Positions 1 through 18,324 of a stretch of 64,000 nucleotides of DNA are shown here, one piece after another (positions within the stretch are counted from its first letter, which is position 1; every line of letters begins with the position of its first letter). Made by a program: the position numbers and the translations under genes. The DNA comes from Caenorhabditis elegans (Eukaryota > Nematoda > Chromadorea > Rhabditida > Rhabditidae): NCBI RefSeq assembly GCF_000002985.6, contig NC_003284.9, positions 10,416,001 to 10,480,000 of the forward strand, in the 5' to 3' direction. The notes beneath the pieces were generated by a model. It saw only the letters and a list, made by a program, of their open reading frames with translations. It had not been told where the DNA came from and did not search any database.

Positions 1-1
1 T

Positions 2-591
2 GTAATTGACAGAATTTTCCTCATCATTTTTTCTATAATGAACGTTGTCGGAACTTGGGTGATCCTATTGAACTCTCCTGCTCTATTTGATAATCGGACG
101 CCGTTATTCATAGTAAGTTGTTTGATGTTCATTTTTCTTTGTTTTGATACATACATAAATTAATTTTTCAAATATTGATGTTATCAAATTGTTCCTCAAT
201 TTTTTAACACTAAGTATTTCCATTTTACCAAAAGATAAAGTTGTATTTTACTTCTTTTGTTTTTGCTGCTAAGAGGTTTGGAAATTTGGAAAGTTTGGAA
301 ACTTTGTTCAAAATTATAAAAAAAAAGTGCTAGTCTCAATCAAGAAATTAAATAAAACTTTGTGGGGTAACAATAATCAGAAGATCAAAATCTAAAAACA
401 AATCAGAATAACAGTAATAGTGGTTATTGTAAATTTGTTTCCAGAACTCCGTGGCTCGTCCGTTATCTGGTGATACATTTGAACATTTTATCAATGAGAA
501 CTTCACTCAACTTGCCTGGTGGGCCAGCACAATCAAAAATAGCACGACAGACGTAAGCGACAGTGATCTGTGTCCCATCAAATATCAATGA
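2..591 (+). CDS. acr-8: Nicotinic acetylcholine receptor subunit, 3' end (partial; probably ACR-8)
   Basis: Only the last two coding exons lie in the window: 2-112, open to the left edge, and 445-591 ending in TGA. The intron is 113-444 with GTAAGT and TTTCCAG. The first exon encodes the last transmembrane helix (IDRIFLIIFSIMNVVGTWVI) followed by LLNSPALFD, typical of TM4 of nAChR alpha-like subunits. The second encodes a 48-residue extracellular tail with possible N-glycosylation sites (NFT, NST) and one Cys. The protein would be a pentameric acetylcholine-gated cation channel subunit at the plasma membrane. The name rests on its place beside cdk-11.2 and mig-15, whose neighbour in C. elegans is the levamisole-receptor subunit gene acr-8. 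The family call is strong; the exact symbol is inferred from order. It converges on cdk-11.2. Confidence 0.85.
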
Positions 592-639
592 ATATGTCTT
601 TCAACTTATTTTTAATGATTTTTACTGATCTTGTTTTTC

Positions 640-645
640 AATAAA
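640..645 (+). terminator. Poly(A) signal of the acetylcholine receptor gene
   Basis: AATAAA lies 49 bp after the stop codon, a normal worm 3' UTR length. A TTTATT (AATAAA on the minus strand) follows at 653-658, so the convergent cdk-11.2 transcript could also end here. Confidence 0.7.
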
Positions 646-980
646 CGTTATCTTTATTTTACGTCTAAATTACAATTATTCATACCTTATCACATTTACT
701 ACTTTGAAGATATGATACTAGTAAACACAAAAAAGATCATAGTGACTAGTTAAGAAAAGATCAATGACAAAATTGGCAAAAACAATGACAAAAACAATGG
801 ATGGTGGAGAAGTGAGAGAGTGATGTACAAAAAATTATGAATATAAAACAAAAATGGAGATTTTAACTGGAGCACTTTTTCTTAAAACTTGGAATCGCCA
901 TAAAAAATTTTGGAGAGCTTTCAATAGCCTCAGTATAAAATTCAATTGTCAAAAGACTTTGTATTCTTTTTTTGTAGTCC

Positions 981-986
981 TTTATT
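981..986 (-). terminator. Possible proximal poly(A) signal of cdk-11.2
   Basis: TTTATT on the plus strand reads AATAAA on the minus strand and begins only about 12 nt after the cdk-11.2 stop codon. If used, the 3' UTR is extremely short; the alternative at 653-658 would give about 340 nt. Confidence 0.45.
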
Positions 987-997
987 AATCTAAAAAT

Positions 998-3751
998 TTA
1001 GCCTCTAAGCTGAAATCCACTTGGCTTCAGCTGCTCGGCTTTCACGTTGAACTGACGTAAAAGCGCTGCTCGTTCCGGTTCTTCATCAGCCAACAATGCT
1101 TCTAGTCTATTTTTCCTTCGGTTCTCAGGAGGCGCCGCATTCAACTCACTCTTTGCTGGGTACACGGGAAGGTCCTCTGGAGGAACAGCTTTCGGGTGTT
1201 CACTGAAATTAGAAAACAAAGTAGAACATATCTATAAATAATGAACTCGTGCTTGGTCTAACTAAAAACACGGTTTAAACTGTACTCACCTGAACCAGTC
1301 ATGTTGAAGAGCTTCGGATGCAGTCAATCGATTTGCTGGATTCAGACAGAGCATTCTGAAAATAAACATAATAATTTTTTCTAAGACTCGAATATAATTT
1401 CAACTAACCCATTCAAAAGATCAAATCCAGTTTCATTCACTAACTTTTCTCCTTTGAAGATTCTCCTCAGCTGACCAGGTTTTACTGGTGGAAACTCAAC
1501 CATATTCCATACTTTCAGTTCTTTAATGTCCGGCCAAATTTGTTCCGTTGGAGTTCCCATCATTTGAAAAATTTGGTGCACTTGATTAGGCTCACTATCC
1601 CCTTGAAACATTGGCTTCATCATAATAAATTCGGCCATGATGCATCCAATAGACCACATGTCGACTGGTGTTGAGTATGTTTTTGGCTCCAAAAGAAGCT
1701 CTGGTGACCTGTACCAAAGAGTGACAACAATGGGAGTGAGCTTCATGCGTTTTTCAATGTCTCGTGCCTCTCCGTATTCACGTGCCAGTCCGAAATCGGC
1801 GATTTTCAAAATGCCGGAATGAGAAATCAAGAGATTGGAAGTTTTAAGATCACGATGAAGAATCCATAGTTTGTGCATATGCTCAATTCCTGAGAGCAAC
1901 TGAGACATCAAAGTTTTCTGTTGTCCAGTCTTGAATCGTTGATTTCTCGAGCGCATCTTATCAATCAAGCTTTTCACGTCGTGCTCCACATACTCCATTG
2001 CCATATAAACTTCAGTCTTGGTACTTCCAACGAGTATCTCCTTGACGTTCACAATATTTTCATGAGCACCCGCTTTGAGTAGCATATTGATCTCTCGGAG
2101 TGCAGTAATTGGGAACCCTTCCTTTTCCTTTTCCATTTTGAATCTTTTCAACGCAACAACTTCATCCGTCCTTGTATTTTTACCACGAAAAACTTCTCCA
2201 TAAGTACCTTCTGCAATGACATTTAGGATCACATATTCAGAAATATGCTGACATCCTCTCAATCCTGGATAGTACACCGGTAGTTTGGAGACTGCTTCAC
2301 GATGGCGCTGTTCTCGACGTTTCTTCATTGCGTCTCGGTGCAACTGTAAATAAAATTAATAAAGAATACAATGTTTAAATGTAGTTCTACCTTTTGTTCA
2401 TTCTCAGTCATAGACTCCCACTGTTCTTTGTCTGGAGTTTTGCCATATTTGTCATCTGGTCCTTTATCTTCGTCGTCTGATAATGTCTCATTCAATGAAA
2501 CAATTGTGTTTTCTGGAATGAAGAACTAATTTTTAAAATTGTTTAGCGTGTTTTTGGATTTCGAACCAAAGAAGATAATAAATTGCGTGCAAGTTTTACA
2601 CGCAATAGCCCTGAATTTCAGGTTACTGATGTGTTTAAGCTAATAAACAAAATACAGTCATAAGATTTACTTTACCAAAAACTTTTATAATTGTACTTCG
2701 AAAACTATGGCAATGTTTCTTTCTCATAACAACTCACAAAACAGGGTATAACCTAAAACTCAGAGGGTAGTAAAGAGGGCCTAAACGCACTGTGTAACTG
2801 AATAAGAATTTAAGATTCAGTCTTCAATTGTGATCTTTTTCAACATTCGTATATTTTTGTTTCTATTATATTTAGGCAAAAAAACAAACCCAAATAATCT
2901 GGTGTTAATGGAGTTTTTGGGGTCGCGGGTCTCGATTCTGGGTCACCCTCCGATTTGTAGTCTTTTTCTTCAGGCTCATTTGAAGGTCTCACTGGGCCAC
3001 AGGCATCATCAAACGTGAAGGTAGACACCTCCTCTTCATCTAGCATTTCTACGGGAGACATCTCAACGTCTTCAACCTCCATGACGGTCTTCTCTTTCTT
3101 TTTGTAATTTGGGTCGAGAACTGAAATAAAAACTTAGTTCTTGCAAAAGGCTACAATAAAAACTACTTACTTCTGTCAAAAAGTTTTCCATCATCCGGCA
3201 AGTGGTTTGGTGTTTGCGACTTTCTTGAAGACTTTGATCGTAAGCTATCTGGCGATTTTGTCTTAGATTTGGAACTTCGATTGTCACGGTCACGTTCCGA
3301 AGATCTGTCACGACGGTTTCTGTCACTATGGTTGTTTCGACGTCGATCCGGCTCATCTCGGCAATAAGTTCGGCTGCCCGCTGGTGATCGCCGATTTCTG
3401 TCTCGATGATCTGAAAAATCGCAAATGAACAACAATGAACCAGAAAATAGTTTCATACACCAACTACTGGTTATTACTTTTTTGCACGTACCCCTGGAGT
3501 CAACTTTCCTATATCGATCGTCTCTTCTTTCCCTATCGTGATGCCTTTCATGATCACGCTCCTTTTCCTTGTCTCGATATCTTTCCTCTTTTGTTTTATG
3601 CTGAAAAATTCAACTAGTGACCATTTTTAACCAATTATTGGAGTATTCTTACAGAATTTCTTGGCTGAATCGAAAAGCGAGTCTCCCTGCTATCATCGTC
3701 GCTGTTGCTAATTCTTATTTTTCTTGATCCGTTTGTAGAATAGTTGCTCAT
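998..3751 (-). CDS. cdk-11.2: Cyclin-dependent kinase 11 (PITSLRE-type), CDK-11.2
   Basis: Eight exons on the minus strand: 3653-3751, 3492-3600, 3171-3410, 2890-3120, 2391-2512, 1409-2343, 1290-1355, 998-1202. They sum to 2007 nt (668 aa) with consistent phases. CDK11 kinases act in the nucleus with L-type cyclins on transcription and pre-mRNA splicing. The N-terminal 265 residues are disordered, with an Arg/Asp/Ser-rich part (DRNRR, SERDRDN) and then acidic stretches. The kinase domain runs from about 303 to 600: AEGTYGEVF loop (311-319), Lys333, PITALRE helix (345-351, the PITSLRE equivalent), HRDLKTSN with Asp432, DFG 450-452, T-loop Thr470 before VVTLWYRSPELL. The activation segment between DFG and Thr470 is longer than usual. 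The ATG at 3751 follows a TTTTGCAG acceptor by 6 nt, a probable SL1 trans-splice site. A paralogue (cdk-11.1) exists elsewhere in the genome. Confidence 0.95.
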
Positions 3752-4315
3752 TATTACCTGCAAAAGCGAAAATTACACAAAAAAAAATAACAAATAACTT
3801 TTAGCACACAAAAATGGTAACAAAAAGAATCAGAAACAAAATATGAATGGGACAATAAACAGTAGAATGAATCAAAACATGTATTTCCGAAAATCAAGCC
3901 TCGAGGGAAGTACGCAAACACCGATCGCTGTGTATGCAGACAAACGCGCAATTGGTGCGCGCAGAGAGAAGAAAGAGGGAAGGTGTTGTGAAATAGGTCA
4001 AAAATGTAGACTTGCACGGTTATATGTGGTTGTAGGTTTATATACATAAATTGATGAATCTGTTTGTTACATCGCATATTGTAGAAAAGGTGCGCATTCA
4101 TAAATTTTCCAACAAACTATTTCTGTTTGGTTACCTATTCGTTACCAATCGGTTTAAAATGTACCCAAGTTGTCGAAATAACATGATATAAACTAACTAT
4201 GTAAAATAAAGCAGTTATTAAATTAATAAAAAAAAACAACTATATCTGGTCGCTGCGACACGGAAAAGCCGTCAAAATTGGAGATTTTAGCTAAAACATT
4301 TTTTGAAATTCAAAA

Positions 4316-5045
4316 ACCACAGGCAAAGCGGGTACGGTCCGTTTACGGATCTTGGACCGGGAACGGACCATTAACGGGCGAACTACGGATATGAAAAGCG
4401 GGACGGACCAATTACGGGCAAACTACGGGGAATGTAAAAAATGGCCATTAAGAGGAAAAAATGGATTTTAAGAAAACGAATTTTTTTAAATACCTATGAT
4501 ATCATTTGGCTAATTTAAGCATTTTTACGTCGTTAAATGCATTATTTAGAGCAAAAACCACATTTACCGACCGAGATGGCTCTTGAGCCGTAGTTGGGCC
4601 GTTTCCGGTCCGTAGACGGTCCGTCGCCGGCCCGTAGACGGACCGTAAATGAACCGTCCCGGGCAACAAATTTTTGTTTTTGAAAATTTCAGGTTCTAGC
4701 ACGAAAAAAGTGCTCAAATTAGCCAAAGGAGAGTGTAGGCACTTCAAAAACTCCATTTTCATGAACAAATTTTTTCGTATTATCCTCCGTTTTGGTGATC
4801 ATCCGTAGTTTGGCCGTAGCCGGTCCGTAGATGGTCCGTAAATTAACCGTCCCGGTCGGCAAAACTGCACTTTTTAAAACTAAACCTTGAATCAGGCAAA
4901 AAATTAGCCAACTGGCTACAATGAACCAAATAGCATTGTTGGTACTTCAAAAACTCAATTTTCATGAAAAATTCCTCTGGGCAACCATTTTGTCTATCAT
5001 CCGTCAAACTGGTCCGTACGCGGCCCGTAATCGCATGCGATCTAA
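4316..5045. repeat. Composite GTCCGTA-rich repeat, one inverted part plus about three direct units
   Basis: The stretch is locally GC-rich and built from variants of CCGTAGTTTGGCCGTA and GGTCCGTAGACGG. Direct units begin near 4591, 4802 and 4994, each followed by related sequence including CACTTCAAAAACT(C)C and ATTTTCATGAA. The left part (4316-4432) carries the same words on the opposite strand (ACGGGCGAACTACGG, ACGGGCAAACTACGG). This is a dispersed nematode repeat, probably a foldback or satellite-like element of unknown mobility. Confidence 0.7.
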
Positions 5046-5317
5046 CTGAGGCTATTAAGCATGACATTGTGTGCAAAAGAGGTTATATTAATAAAATCCT
5101 ATAAGCATATCAATGAAAAAGATGAAATGCCACAATTGGGTAGATACTGTGTATACGCAACGTTCACTCTCTCTGCTGGTCTTCTTCAGCTGAGCAACAG
5201 GAGCATTTTTTGAAATATCATAAAATATTTTACTAACAATACATTCTGGAATCATATCGTTTCTGTTCCGTGTGTATTTTAAGAAATTAAGGTATCATTC
5301 AAGTAGAACGCATATAC

Positions 5318-5392
5318 CTTATTTCCTCTATTAGTATTGCAACCCGGTCCAATCGAAAATTAGTCTTGCATGCAAGACTAATAGAGGAAATA
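5318..5392. repeat. Small palindromic foldback element
   Basis: The left arm TATTTCCTCTATTAGT (5320-5335) is matched by ACTAATAGAGGAAATA (5377-5392). A perfect 20-bp palindrome (5361-5380, centred on TTGCATGCAA) lies next to and partly within the right arm. A related single arm, AAGGTATTCTCTCTATTA, appears near 33215. This fits a non-autonomous foldback repeat family. No target-site duplication was clear. Confidence 0.65.
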
Positions 5393-6198
5393 CGTTTTAT
5401 CAATTCCTTTTTTATTGGAGAAGAATCAAAACTTTTTGCTAGCAATTTGTAGATAACAAGGTTAAGGTTATTACTTCAGCTTTTTTTTAAATGTGAACAA
5501 TTAGAGGCATGCAGTAGGATCATTGTAGATTACCAGTTTCTTATTGTCGAGATTTAAAAAATCTGATAGCCATTCCATCTTTGCTTCCATTAATTGAAAC
5601 GTCATAGACTGAACTTAGTATTGTTTTTTTTTCACTTGAACTAATCGAAACGTTAGGATTTTAATTGTTTATTTAAATTTTGAGACAATTATTCAAAGGA
5701 AAAATAAATCAGAACTAGAACAAAGAAAATTATGATTAGGCAATTGGACGGAGGAATTTGAAAAATGATTAGGATAATATTCAAATAATACGAGTATGAG
5801 CACTTTTGATTTGGAGAAGGGTGACGGAAATGTACATGAAATGCCTAAAAAGCGATTTAATCACATTGTGAGCAAATTTTTGTTGTTTTATCTTTATTCA
5901 TAAACATTTTGAAACGGGGAAAATGAAGAGGAAAGTGTAGATTTTAACATATTAGGTTATTTGAAATCCTGGATGGATGCTTGAAATACAGTTGCGGAAG
6001 AGGGAATAGTATCGAGATGGTTTCATGGTTAGAAAATGACTTTGAAATTGGCTAAAAGCGGGGAAACGGGAGAGAATGATGGTTCTCATGACGACAACAA
6101 TCACACGACCATAACAATTATTATTAATTTTTTTTGATAAATGATTATTTTACAAATACATATTTTAAAAAATGGAAAACGATTGATTCGAGACCAGT

Positions 6199-12574
<6,376 letters not shown>

Positions 12575-12650
12575 GGTTTTGGGTGCTGTGAGCGGCTTGG
12601 AGCAAGCCGACACTTAAACCACACAATGACTCCTTGAATTTAACTTGAAT
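12575..12650 (-). promoter_or_regulatory. mig-15: mig-15 5' UTR with a 7-bp hairpin
   Basis: This is the leader between a strong acceptor (AG at 12651-12652) and the ATG. Within it CGGCTTG (12593-12599), GAG and CAAGCCG (12603-12609) form a perfect 7-bp stem with a 3-nt loop, about 20 nt upstream of the start codon. The acceptor could serve SL1 trans-splicing or an upstream non-coding exon. Confidence 0.6.
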
Positions 12651-12652
12651 CT

Positions 12653-15600
12653 GAAAAAAAAAACACTTATTGTAAATTACAAGAAACAGGAAGTATAACA
12701 AAACAGAAAAAAATTTTCAGATTATATCAAAAGTAACAAAAACAGAAATATATTGTTTTCATCTAAAGACTCAAAATAAAATATTGTTTCCAAGATTATT
12801 ACGAAGCAACCATTCTGTTTCAGAAAAAAAAACACATGTTGTGATAAAGAAAATTAGATCGATAAGGAATGCATCATCAAAGACGTCGGAGAAAGACCAG
12901 TGGACGGCACAAGGAGGACGGACGCGTCCAGCATTGTTACACAGCCGGGAAATAGAGGAAAAAAATGAGAATGCACAAATTGTTTAAATGTGTTCAAAAA
13001 GTAGAAAAGTCTTAAGTGTTTTTTCTGCAAAAACAATATATTTTTCTTATAATGTTGGAAAGAATTATCAATTTTTAAGTTTCAGACAACCGTTGAATAG
13101 GATAACTCATATTCTGTTGCTGCAAAAAAAATTTCCTAAAAATGCTCGCAATTTTAAATTTTTCTGATAGCAATCAAGACGTGCAAATTTGAATTGACAA
13201 GCGGTCAAAAGACATCATCGGGTCAAGCAGACAAGGTTGTGAAAGAGAGTGAGGGATGATCGAAGGCCGCAAGAAATTCGCCTTGATTCCGAAAAGAAGG
13301 CCTCCGACGTCCGCCTTTCTCTCTCTCTCCATTTCATTCCCCCGCTCGTTTTCCCGAATAATGATGAAGGACGGACGAAGAATGAAGAAGACGCTGGTGG
13401 AGAAGAATGGAAACAGCGCCTGTCCATTCCCAAAGAAGACACACAAAAAGGCAACAGCAGCATCACATATAGCTGCCGACTGAGTGAGAATAGCGGGATG
13501 CCTCTGTTTGGTGATCTACATTTATTATATTGATTTGAGATGAAATGATGCTTATCTTCTAAATAGATATTAATGATGGTGAATAAATGAAGGGGGATCG
13601 AGTAAGGGGTAGATGTATCAATTTAACGAATATTCTCTCCAATGGCCGATTAACAATGATTTAGCGATGGTATTTGTCTCTACGACCACTAGATCCTAGT
13701 GACGCTCATGGCTAAAAAAAACAAGGTTATGGCACATTGAGGTATATTTCCTATTTAGACGTTGCAAAAAGAAGGAGAGGTTTTAAATTACAAACAAAAA
13801 CTATTCTTGTGGAAACGTTTTATTTAGCCTACATAGTATCCATTTCGGGAACAATTTTTTCAGAAGAAAAAAAGGATTGTATCAAAAAACCATAAAATAT
13901 TAATATATTGCCTGATTTTTTTAATTTACAACATGAATCTATTGCCAAAATTATTATTTATTGAAAATTTTGAATTGCTCACAACATGTTCTGATGTAGA
14001 ATTCATATTTTGAAATATATGTTAATTTCAAAACACGTGTTTTCATTTAAAAGTTTTCCATGTCCTGCACCGAATGCTTTGCTTTGACAGCTTATAAGCT
14101 ATATCTTTTTCTGAATATCTTTGTAGCTTATTAATTTAGAAATGGTAATTTACTATGCCTAAAAATGAAAAAAAAAACTCCACACGTTTTTATTTAATAA
14201 TCAATTTCAAAAAATTAAGGGGAAATAATACACAAGTACCATTAATTTTTATAGCTTATGATACTGAATTAAAATATGAAGTAGCAAAATAATTACATGG
14301 TGTGTAAAAATGATCAAGAAAATACGACAAGTTTTGATTCGCATTTCGAAGTTCCCGCAACTTTTTTTATTTTCGACAAAAAACAACAATGTGAATATTG
14401 CCATTTTTGAATTAAAGAATTTTCAGAGACATTCTTCAAATGAAAAACAATGAATGCGAATTTTTTACAGTTACGTTTTAAAATAGACAATAATATAAAA
14501 TTATTTTAGTATAACATTGAACTAAAAATACAATTTTACTAAAAAATCCGGTCTGAATCACTCTTATAAAAAAAAAGAAAACGTGAGTCGGTACATAACA
14601 ATAGATCGGAAATCCCCTTTTCCCTTGTCCTCCTATTCTCATGAGCTTGACCTCATGTTGTTCTAGAAGTGTACTACAGCCGCTCTCAAAAAGTAGCCCA
14701 GAGGAAGGAGTCAAAATTATTCTTGCTCTTTTTTCCTTTTTACTTTGCCATTCTTGCTTAAGGAAGAGAACGAAAAGTGGAAAAGAGCTCAGAATACATT
14801 TTCTGATGAATCGGAGAAAAGGGAAAAGTCATAGATAGAGGAAGTTGAAAAGCTGTAGGACAAAAAATATGGAAGAATAGGGAGAAAAAAGTCGACGAGG
14901 AAGATAAGAAACAGAATGAAAAACGACCAGTGGCGCCAGAGTGTGTATGTATGTGTAGTGAAACAGCAATTAGTCAGCGTTCCCAAAGGTCTAGTGATGA
15001 CACCCAGTGGCGATGCATTGGTTCTAAAACCTCTCCGATCCGCCTTATCTTGTTCTTTCATTTGACACGAAAAATAGGAGAAAAGAGCGAATTGAAAATA
15101 AAGAATAAAAGACTGGTCTACTTTTTATCAACACAACTTGATAACCATGACCTCCAACAACGCGCGTCTTGGAACAGAGATGGACTGGGGGTACACATGG
15201 TGATAGTGCCGATTTTATCACCGCATTAGTAGGGAATCAGATAAAACACTTCGAAAAAGAACAGAGCGGAGGATGGATGGTTTTCTGAATATTTTTCACC
15301 TTACAAAACGATAGTGAATCACAAAATGCAAATCAGTTTATTCATTCGTACTAAATGAAATCATATTCACTGTTTCATTTTTTCACTTTTTCTGTATCAT
15401 TCCCATTTCTTATCAGCTGTTGTGAAGAACTTGTGGGAAGAAAGGGCGTAGGAGTTTCTTCAGTCCCTCAACACCTCAATCCGCATAACAAAAAGTTCAA
15501 AAAAATTGTGAAGACAGCTGACATCTTAAAGAAAAAATGAAGCTGAGCTATGATTTTACTTGAGCTTACAGGTTTTGGAGAGAATTCTCGGAGAAGAAGG

Positions 15601-17970
15601 GAACCTCAACGGGACAAAACATGAAGATTCAATGATTTGAAAATAACATCCTCTATTATAATAGATGTAAAATTTCTCAATGCTTGAATTGAAAAAAAAT
15701 CTTTATAGTTCAAGACTCTTCTTTGAATTACAATTCAAAATACAATTTTCGATGTAATACCAATACTTAAACTTCCCAAGAAAACTATTCCTTACTAAAA
15801 AGTTCTCAACTCTATAAATTGATCAACCAAGGGCATACAAAAAACTCCTTCGGGACCAAAAAGATCAACACTTTGGCTCAAAGAGCCAAACAATGTGCCC
15901 ACAAGCAGTACATTAGAAACAGCAGCTTTTCCTTCCTAAAAACATACACCCACTTTTTTTAGAAGTCCCATTCTTTCCTATTTGCTTCTCGTGCCAGAAT
16001 AATATATCAAACAATTTGAAAGCCTGGAGGCGCACAAAAAAGGTTAAGTTTGAAATACTTGAACAGAAAAATTGGAATAAATTTGCTTGGGGCTAAACAG
16101 CTTTCAGTTTGGATTACTTATTGTTTTTCAAAACGACAAGTAATAATTTAAACGGAGAAATGTATTCAGTGAACAATTTATTCGCGGAATAGAAAAATTA
16201 AAGGATAACATGCAATGTGAATTCAAAATTACCATACCTCATGTTACATTACTCACTTTTAAAAATTGGTGTTTTTTTTTTAATATTGAAAAATAAATTT
16301 AAATGTAATAGAAGGTTGTTAAAATTTTGAGTAACCCATAAAAATGCAGATGCTCACAAAAAACGAGTAACTTTCAAGAAAAAGGCGATGCTAAGAACGA
16401 AATAGCACCCTGAGGAGCTGTTTGTGTGCACAAACTTTGAGATTCTTCTGTCCACTCTTGTCATATATCTCTTGTAAAATTGTTGGTATCACTCTAAACT
16501 TTTCTGAACAACAATTGCAAAAAAAGTAAAACGATATCTCTGTTGATATTGAATCAATTTGTTTGGGAAAAAGTGAAATTCAAGAAAAACCGGGAGCAAA
16601 CTATTGGAGGAGCCCTCACCGGTGTGATTGAAAAGTTAAAGGAAAGGTAGAGAGACAGAGGGAATAAGGCGAGCAAACAATCGGCTAATATTGCAATCTT
16701 ATGATCATTATTGATTTTAGTCAGAGACAAGTTTCCGCGCATATGATCCGGATATTTTATGCGGAAAAGAATTAAATGAACTTGTGAATAAAACGGAAAA
16801 GAATGATGAGGAAAAAAGGCAGATAAACAGTTTGAATTGTGAACTCTACTTTTTACTGCTCTGTGATTGTTCTCACCATGCAAAACCGAACGGTTCTCTT
16901 GTATTCAATTCAAAACCTATCGATTCTATTGAATAGGAAAAGGTCACCAGTATTCGTCACTACTTGCGGTACAAGCGACCGGTCCTAAAGAGAGAAAGGA
17001 TGAGAGTGAATGGAAGAATGGGGATTGTGATTGTGTAGATGAATGTGTACCTGATAATTACATGTCACTATGAATGATGGAACGACCAACAAAAAAAACA
17101 AACACCGTACCTGCTCTTATAGTTAGTTCTTTGTTTTAAATAAACTTTGAAAATGGCCTTTGAAATTTGTAGGAAAGTTTGCCGACATTTAATTTTGTTC
17201 CACATATAACAGACTTCATTTTAAAAATACCTATACTCTTTTTTTTTATTGAAAATTTTACAATCTTATTTTTATAGTAAAGCTTGTTCTGATTTTTCAA
17301 GCAACCACAACAAATACTAGCTTTGTAAATTAAAATTTCGTACCATAATTCTGAATATAATTACTTTTTCAAAACATATACTCTGGTGAATATCCGCCGA
17401 TAACCTAATATTTGCAAAATTTCTCAAACATTTTCCGTAGATCACATGTTCATTTCGATTGCTTGTGGGGATAAGCCTTGAGCAAATTGAATTTTTGATT
17501 GAACTTTAAAACAAATTTGAGCTTTCTCATTGAAAATATTTCGAAAAATCTAATAACAACTTTTGCTTAAAAAATTTTAAAATTACTTAAAACTTTGAAT
17601 ACCTTGTAGTTGTGATAACAAATATAAATTTTAATCTACAAAATTTACAAGGTTTTGTTAAGGTATTCAATGTGTGCACACCAAAAACTAATTTTTTTAA
17701 AAATCACTCTCAATTGAGTTTTGTTTTTGGGAACACAAAAATTACTGCTATTTAGTACTAAATCACTAAAGAGAATTTTTCTGGTTCGAAAAAAAATTCA
17801 ACATTGAATAACTTCACAGAGCACAGAAGAATAAACGCCCTTCGTTTAAGAATTTACAAATTTACCCTTAAAATGTCTATTGGAAATGTAATATTCCCAT
17901 CAAGTACGCGAGAGCGACCTTTAAAATAGCGGTATAGTGCACAACAGGAGCGTGAGAACGAAAATTGAAC
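12653..17970. other. mig-15 upstream region, proximal part
   Basis: No gene was supported in these 5.3 kb. GC-richer, purine/pyrimidine-rich blocks at 13200-13480 and 14630-15230 stand out from the AT-rich background. They give long open frames on both strands simultaneously, which argues against coding. They could be promoter or enhancer sequence or non-coding 5' exons of mig-15. Confidence 0.55.
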
Positions 17971-18093
17971 ATGATGACGCAGAGCGAGAAACGCGAAAAA
18001 ATCCATCCAACGAATGCATTACGTGAAAGGAGTGGCAGCAACAATGCGAAAGTACATCTCTTCAATAAATTATTTGTGCGTCCCTCCTGGTCT

Positions 18094-18324
18094 ATGTCCT
18101 CACCGAATAACTCGAGGATGCTGGACAACAAAATAGAAGAAGTGCCAACGAGTAGCCAGCAAAAAATTGCAAAAAGAGCGGAAGAATTGAGAAAGGAGTT
18201 GAAAATTATTCAGGTCGAAGCAAAAAATTGTATTAAAAAGAATGCTGAAGTGGAAGAGTGTTTTTACCCATATTGTGTTCATGAAAATATAAAAGACATT
18301 TTTTATGATAAGACAGATTTTTGA
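18094..18324 (+). CDS. Possible small helical protein (weak candidate)
   Basis: An open frame from ATG 18094 to the stop at 18324 encodes 76 residues; a longer in-frame start lies at 17971 (117 aa). The middle (QQKIAKRAEELRKELKIIQ and the residues after it, to about EVEEC) is a convincingly amphipathic, charged helix, followed by a Cys-containing tail ending DIFYDKTDF. The composition resembles the small helical proteins at 28-31 kb, but no sequence match is visible. No good splice acceptor precedes either ATG and there is no AATAAA before about 18545. I do not recognise it; it may be an unannotated gene or chance. Confidence 0.3.
   Translation: MSSPNNSRMLDNKIEEVPTSSQQKIAKRAEELRKELKIIQVEAKNCIKKNAEVEECFYPYCVHENIKDIFYDKTDF

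Larger units (their letters stand above)
592..997. other. Convergent intergenic gap, acr-8 / cdk-11.2
   Basis: AT-rich 3' UTR sequence of two converging genes. It contains AATAAA at 640-645 (+), TTTATT at 653-658 and TTTATT at 981-986. No coding sequence or RNA gene was seen. Confidence 0.7.
3758..6198. other. Intergenic spacer between cdk-11.2 and mig-15
   Basis: This 2.4-kb stretch has no supported gene. It covers the cdk-11.2 promoter (3760-4300), a GTCCGTA-rich composite repeat (4316-5045), a palindromic element (5318-5392) and the AT-rich 3' flank of mig-15. A TTTATT at 5893-5898 may be the mig-15 poly(A) signal. Open frames of 77-115 codons here are repeat-derived or antisense and show no protein-like composition. 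Confidence 0.7.

Noticed and set aside
13174-13533. Four overlapping frames of 75-94 codons
   Set aside because: Frames are open on both strands because of purine/pyrimidine-rich sequence. None has protein-like composition or splice sites.
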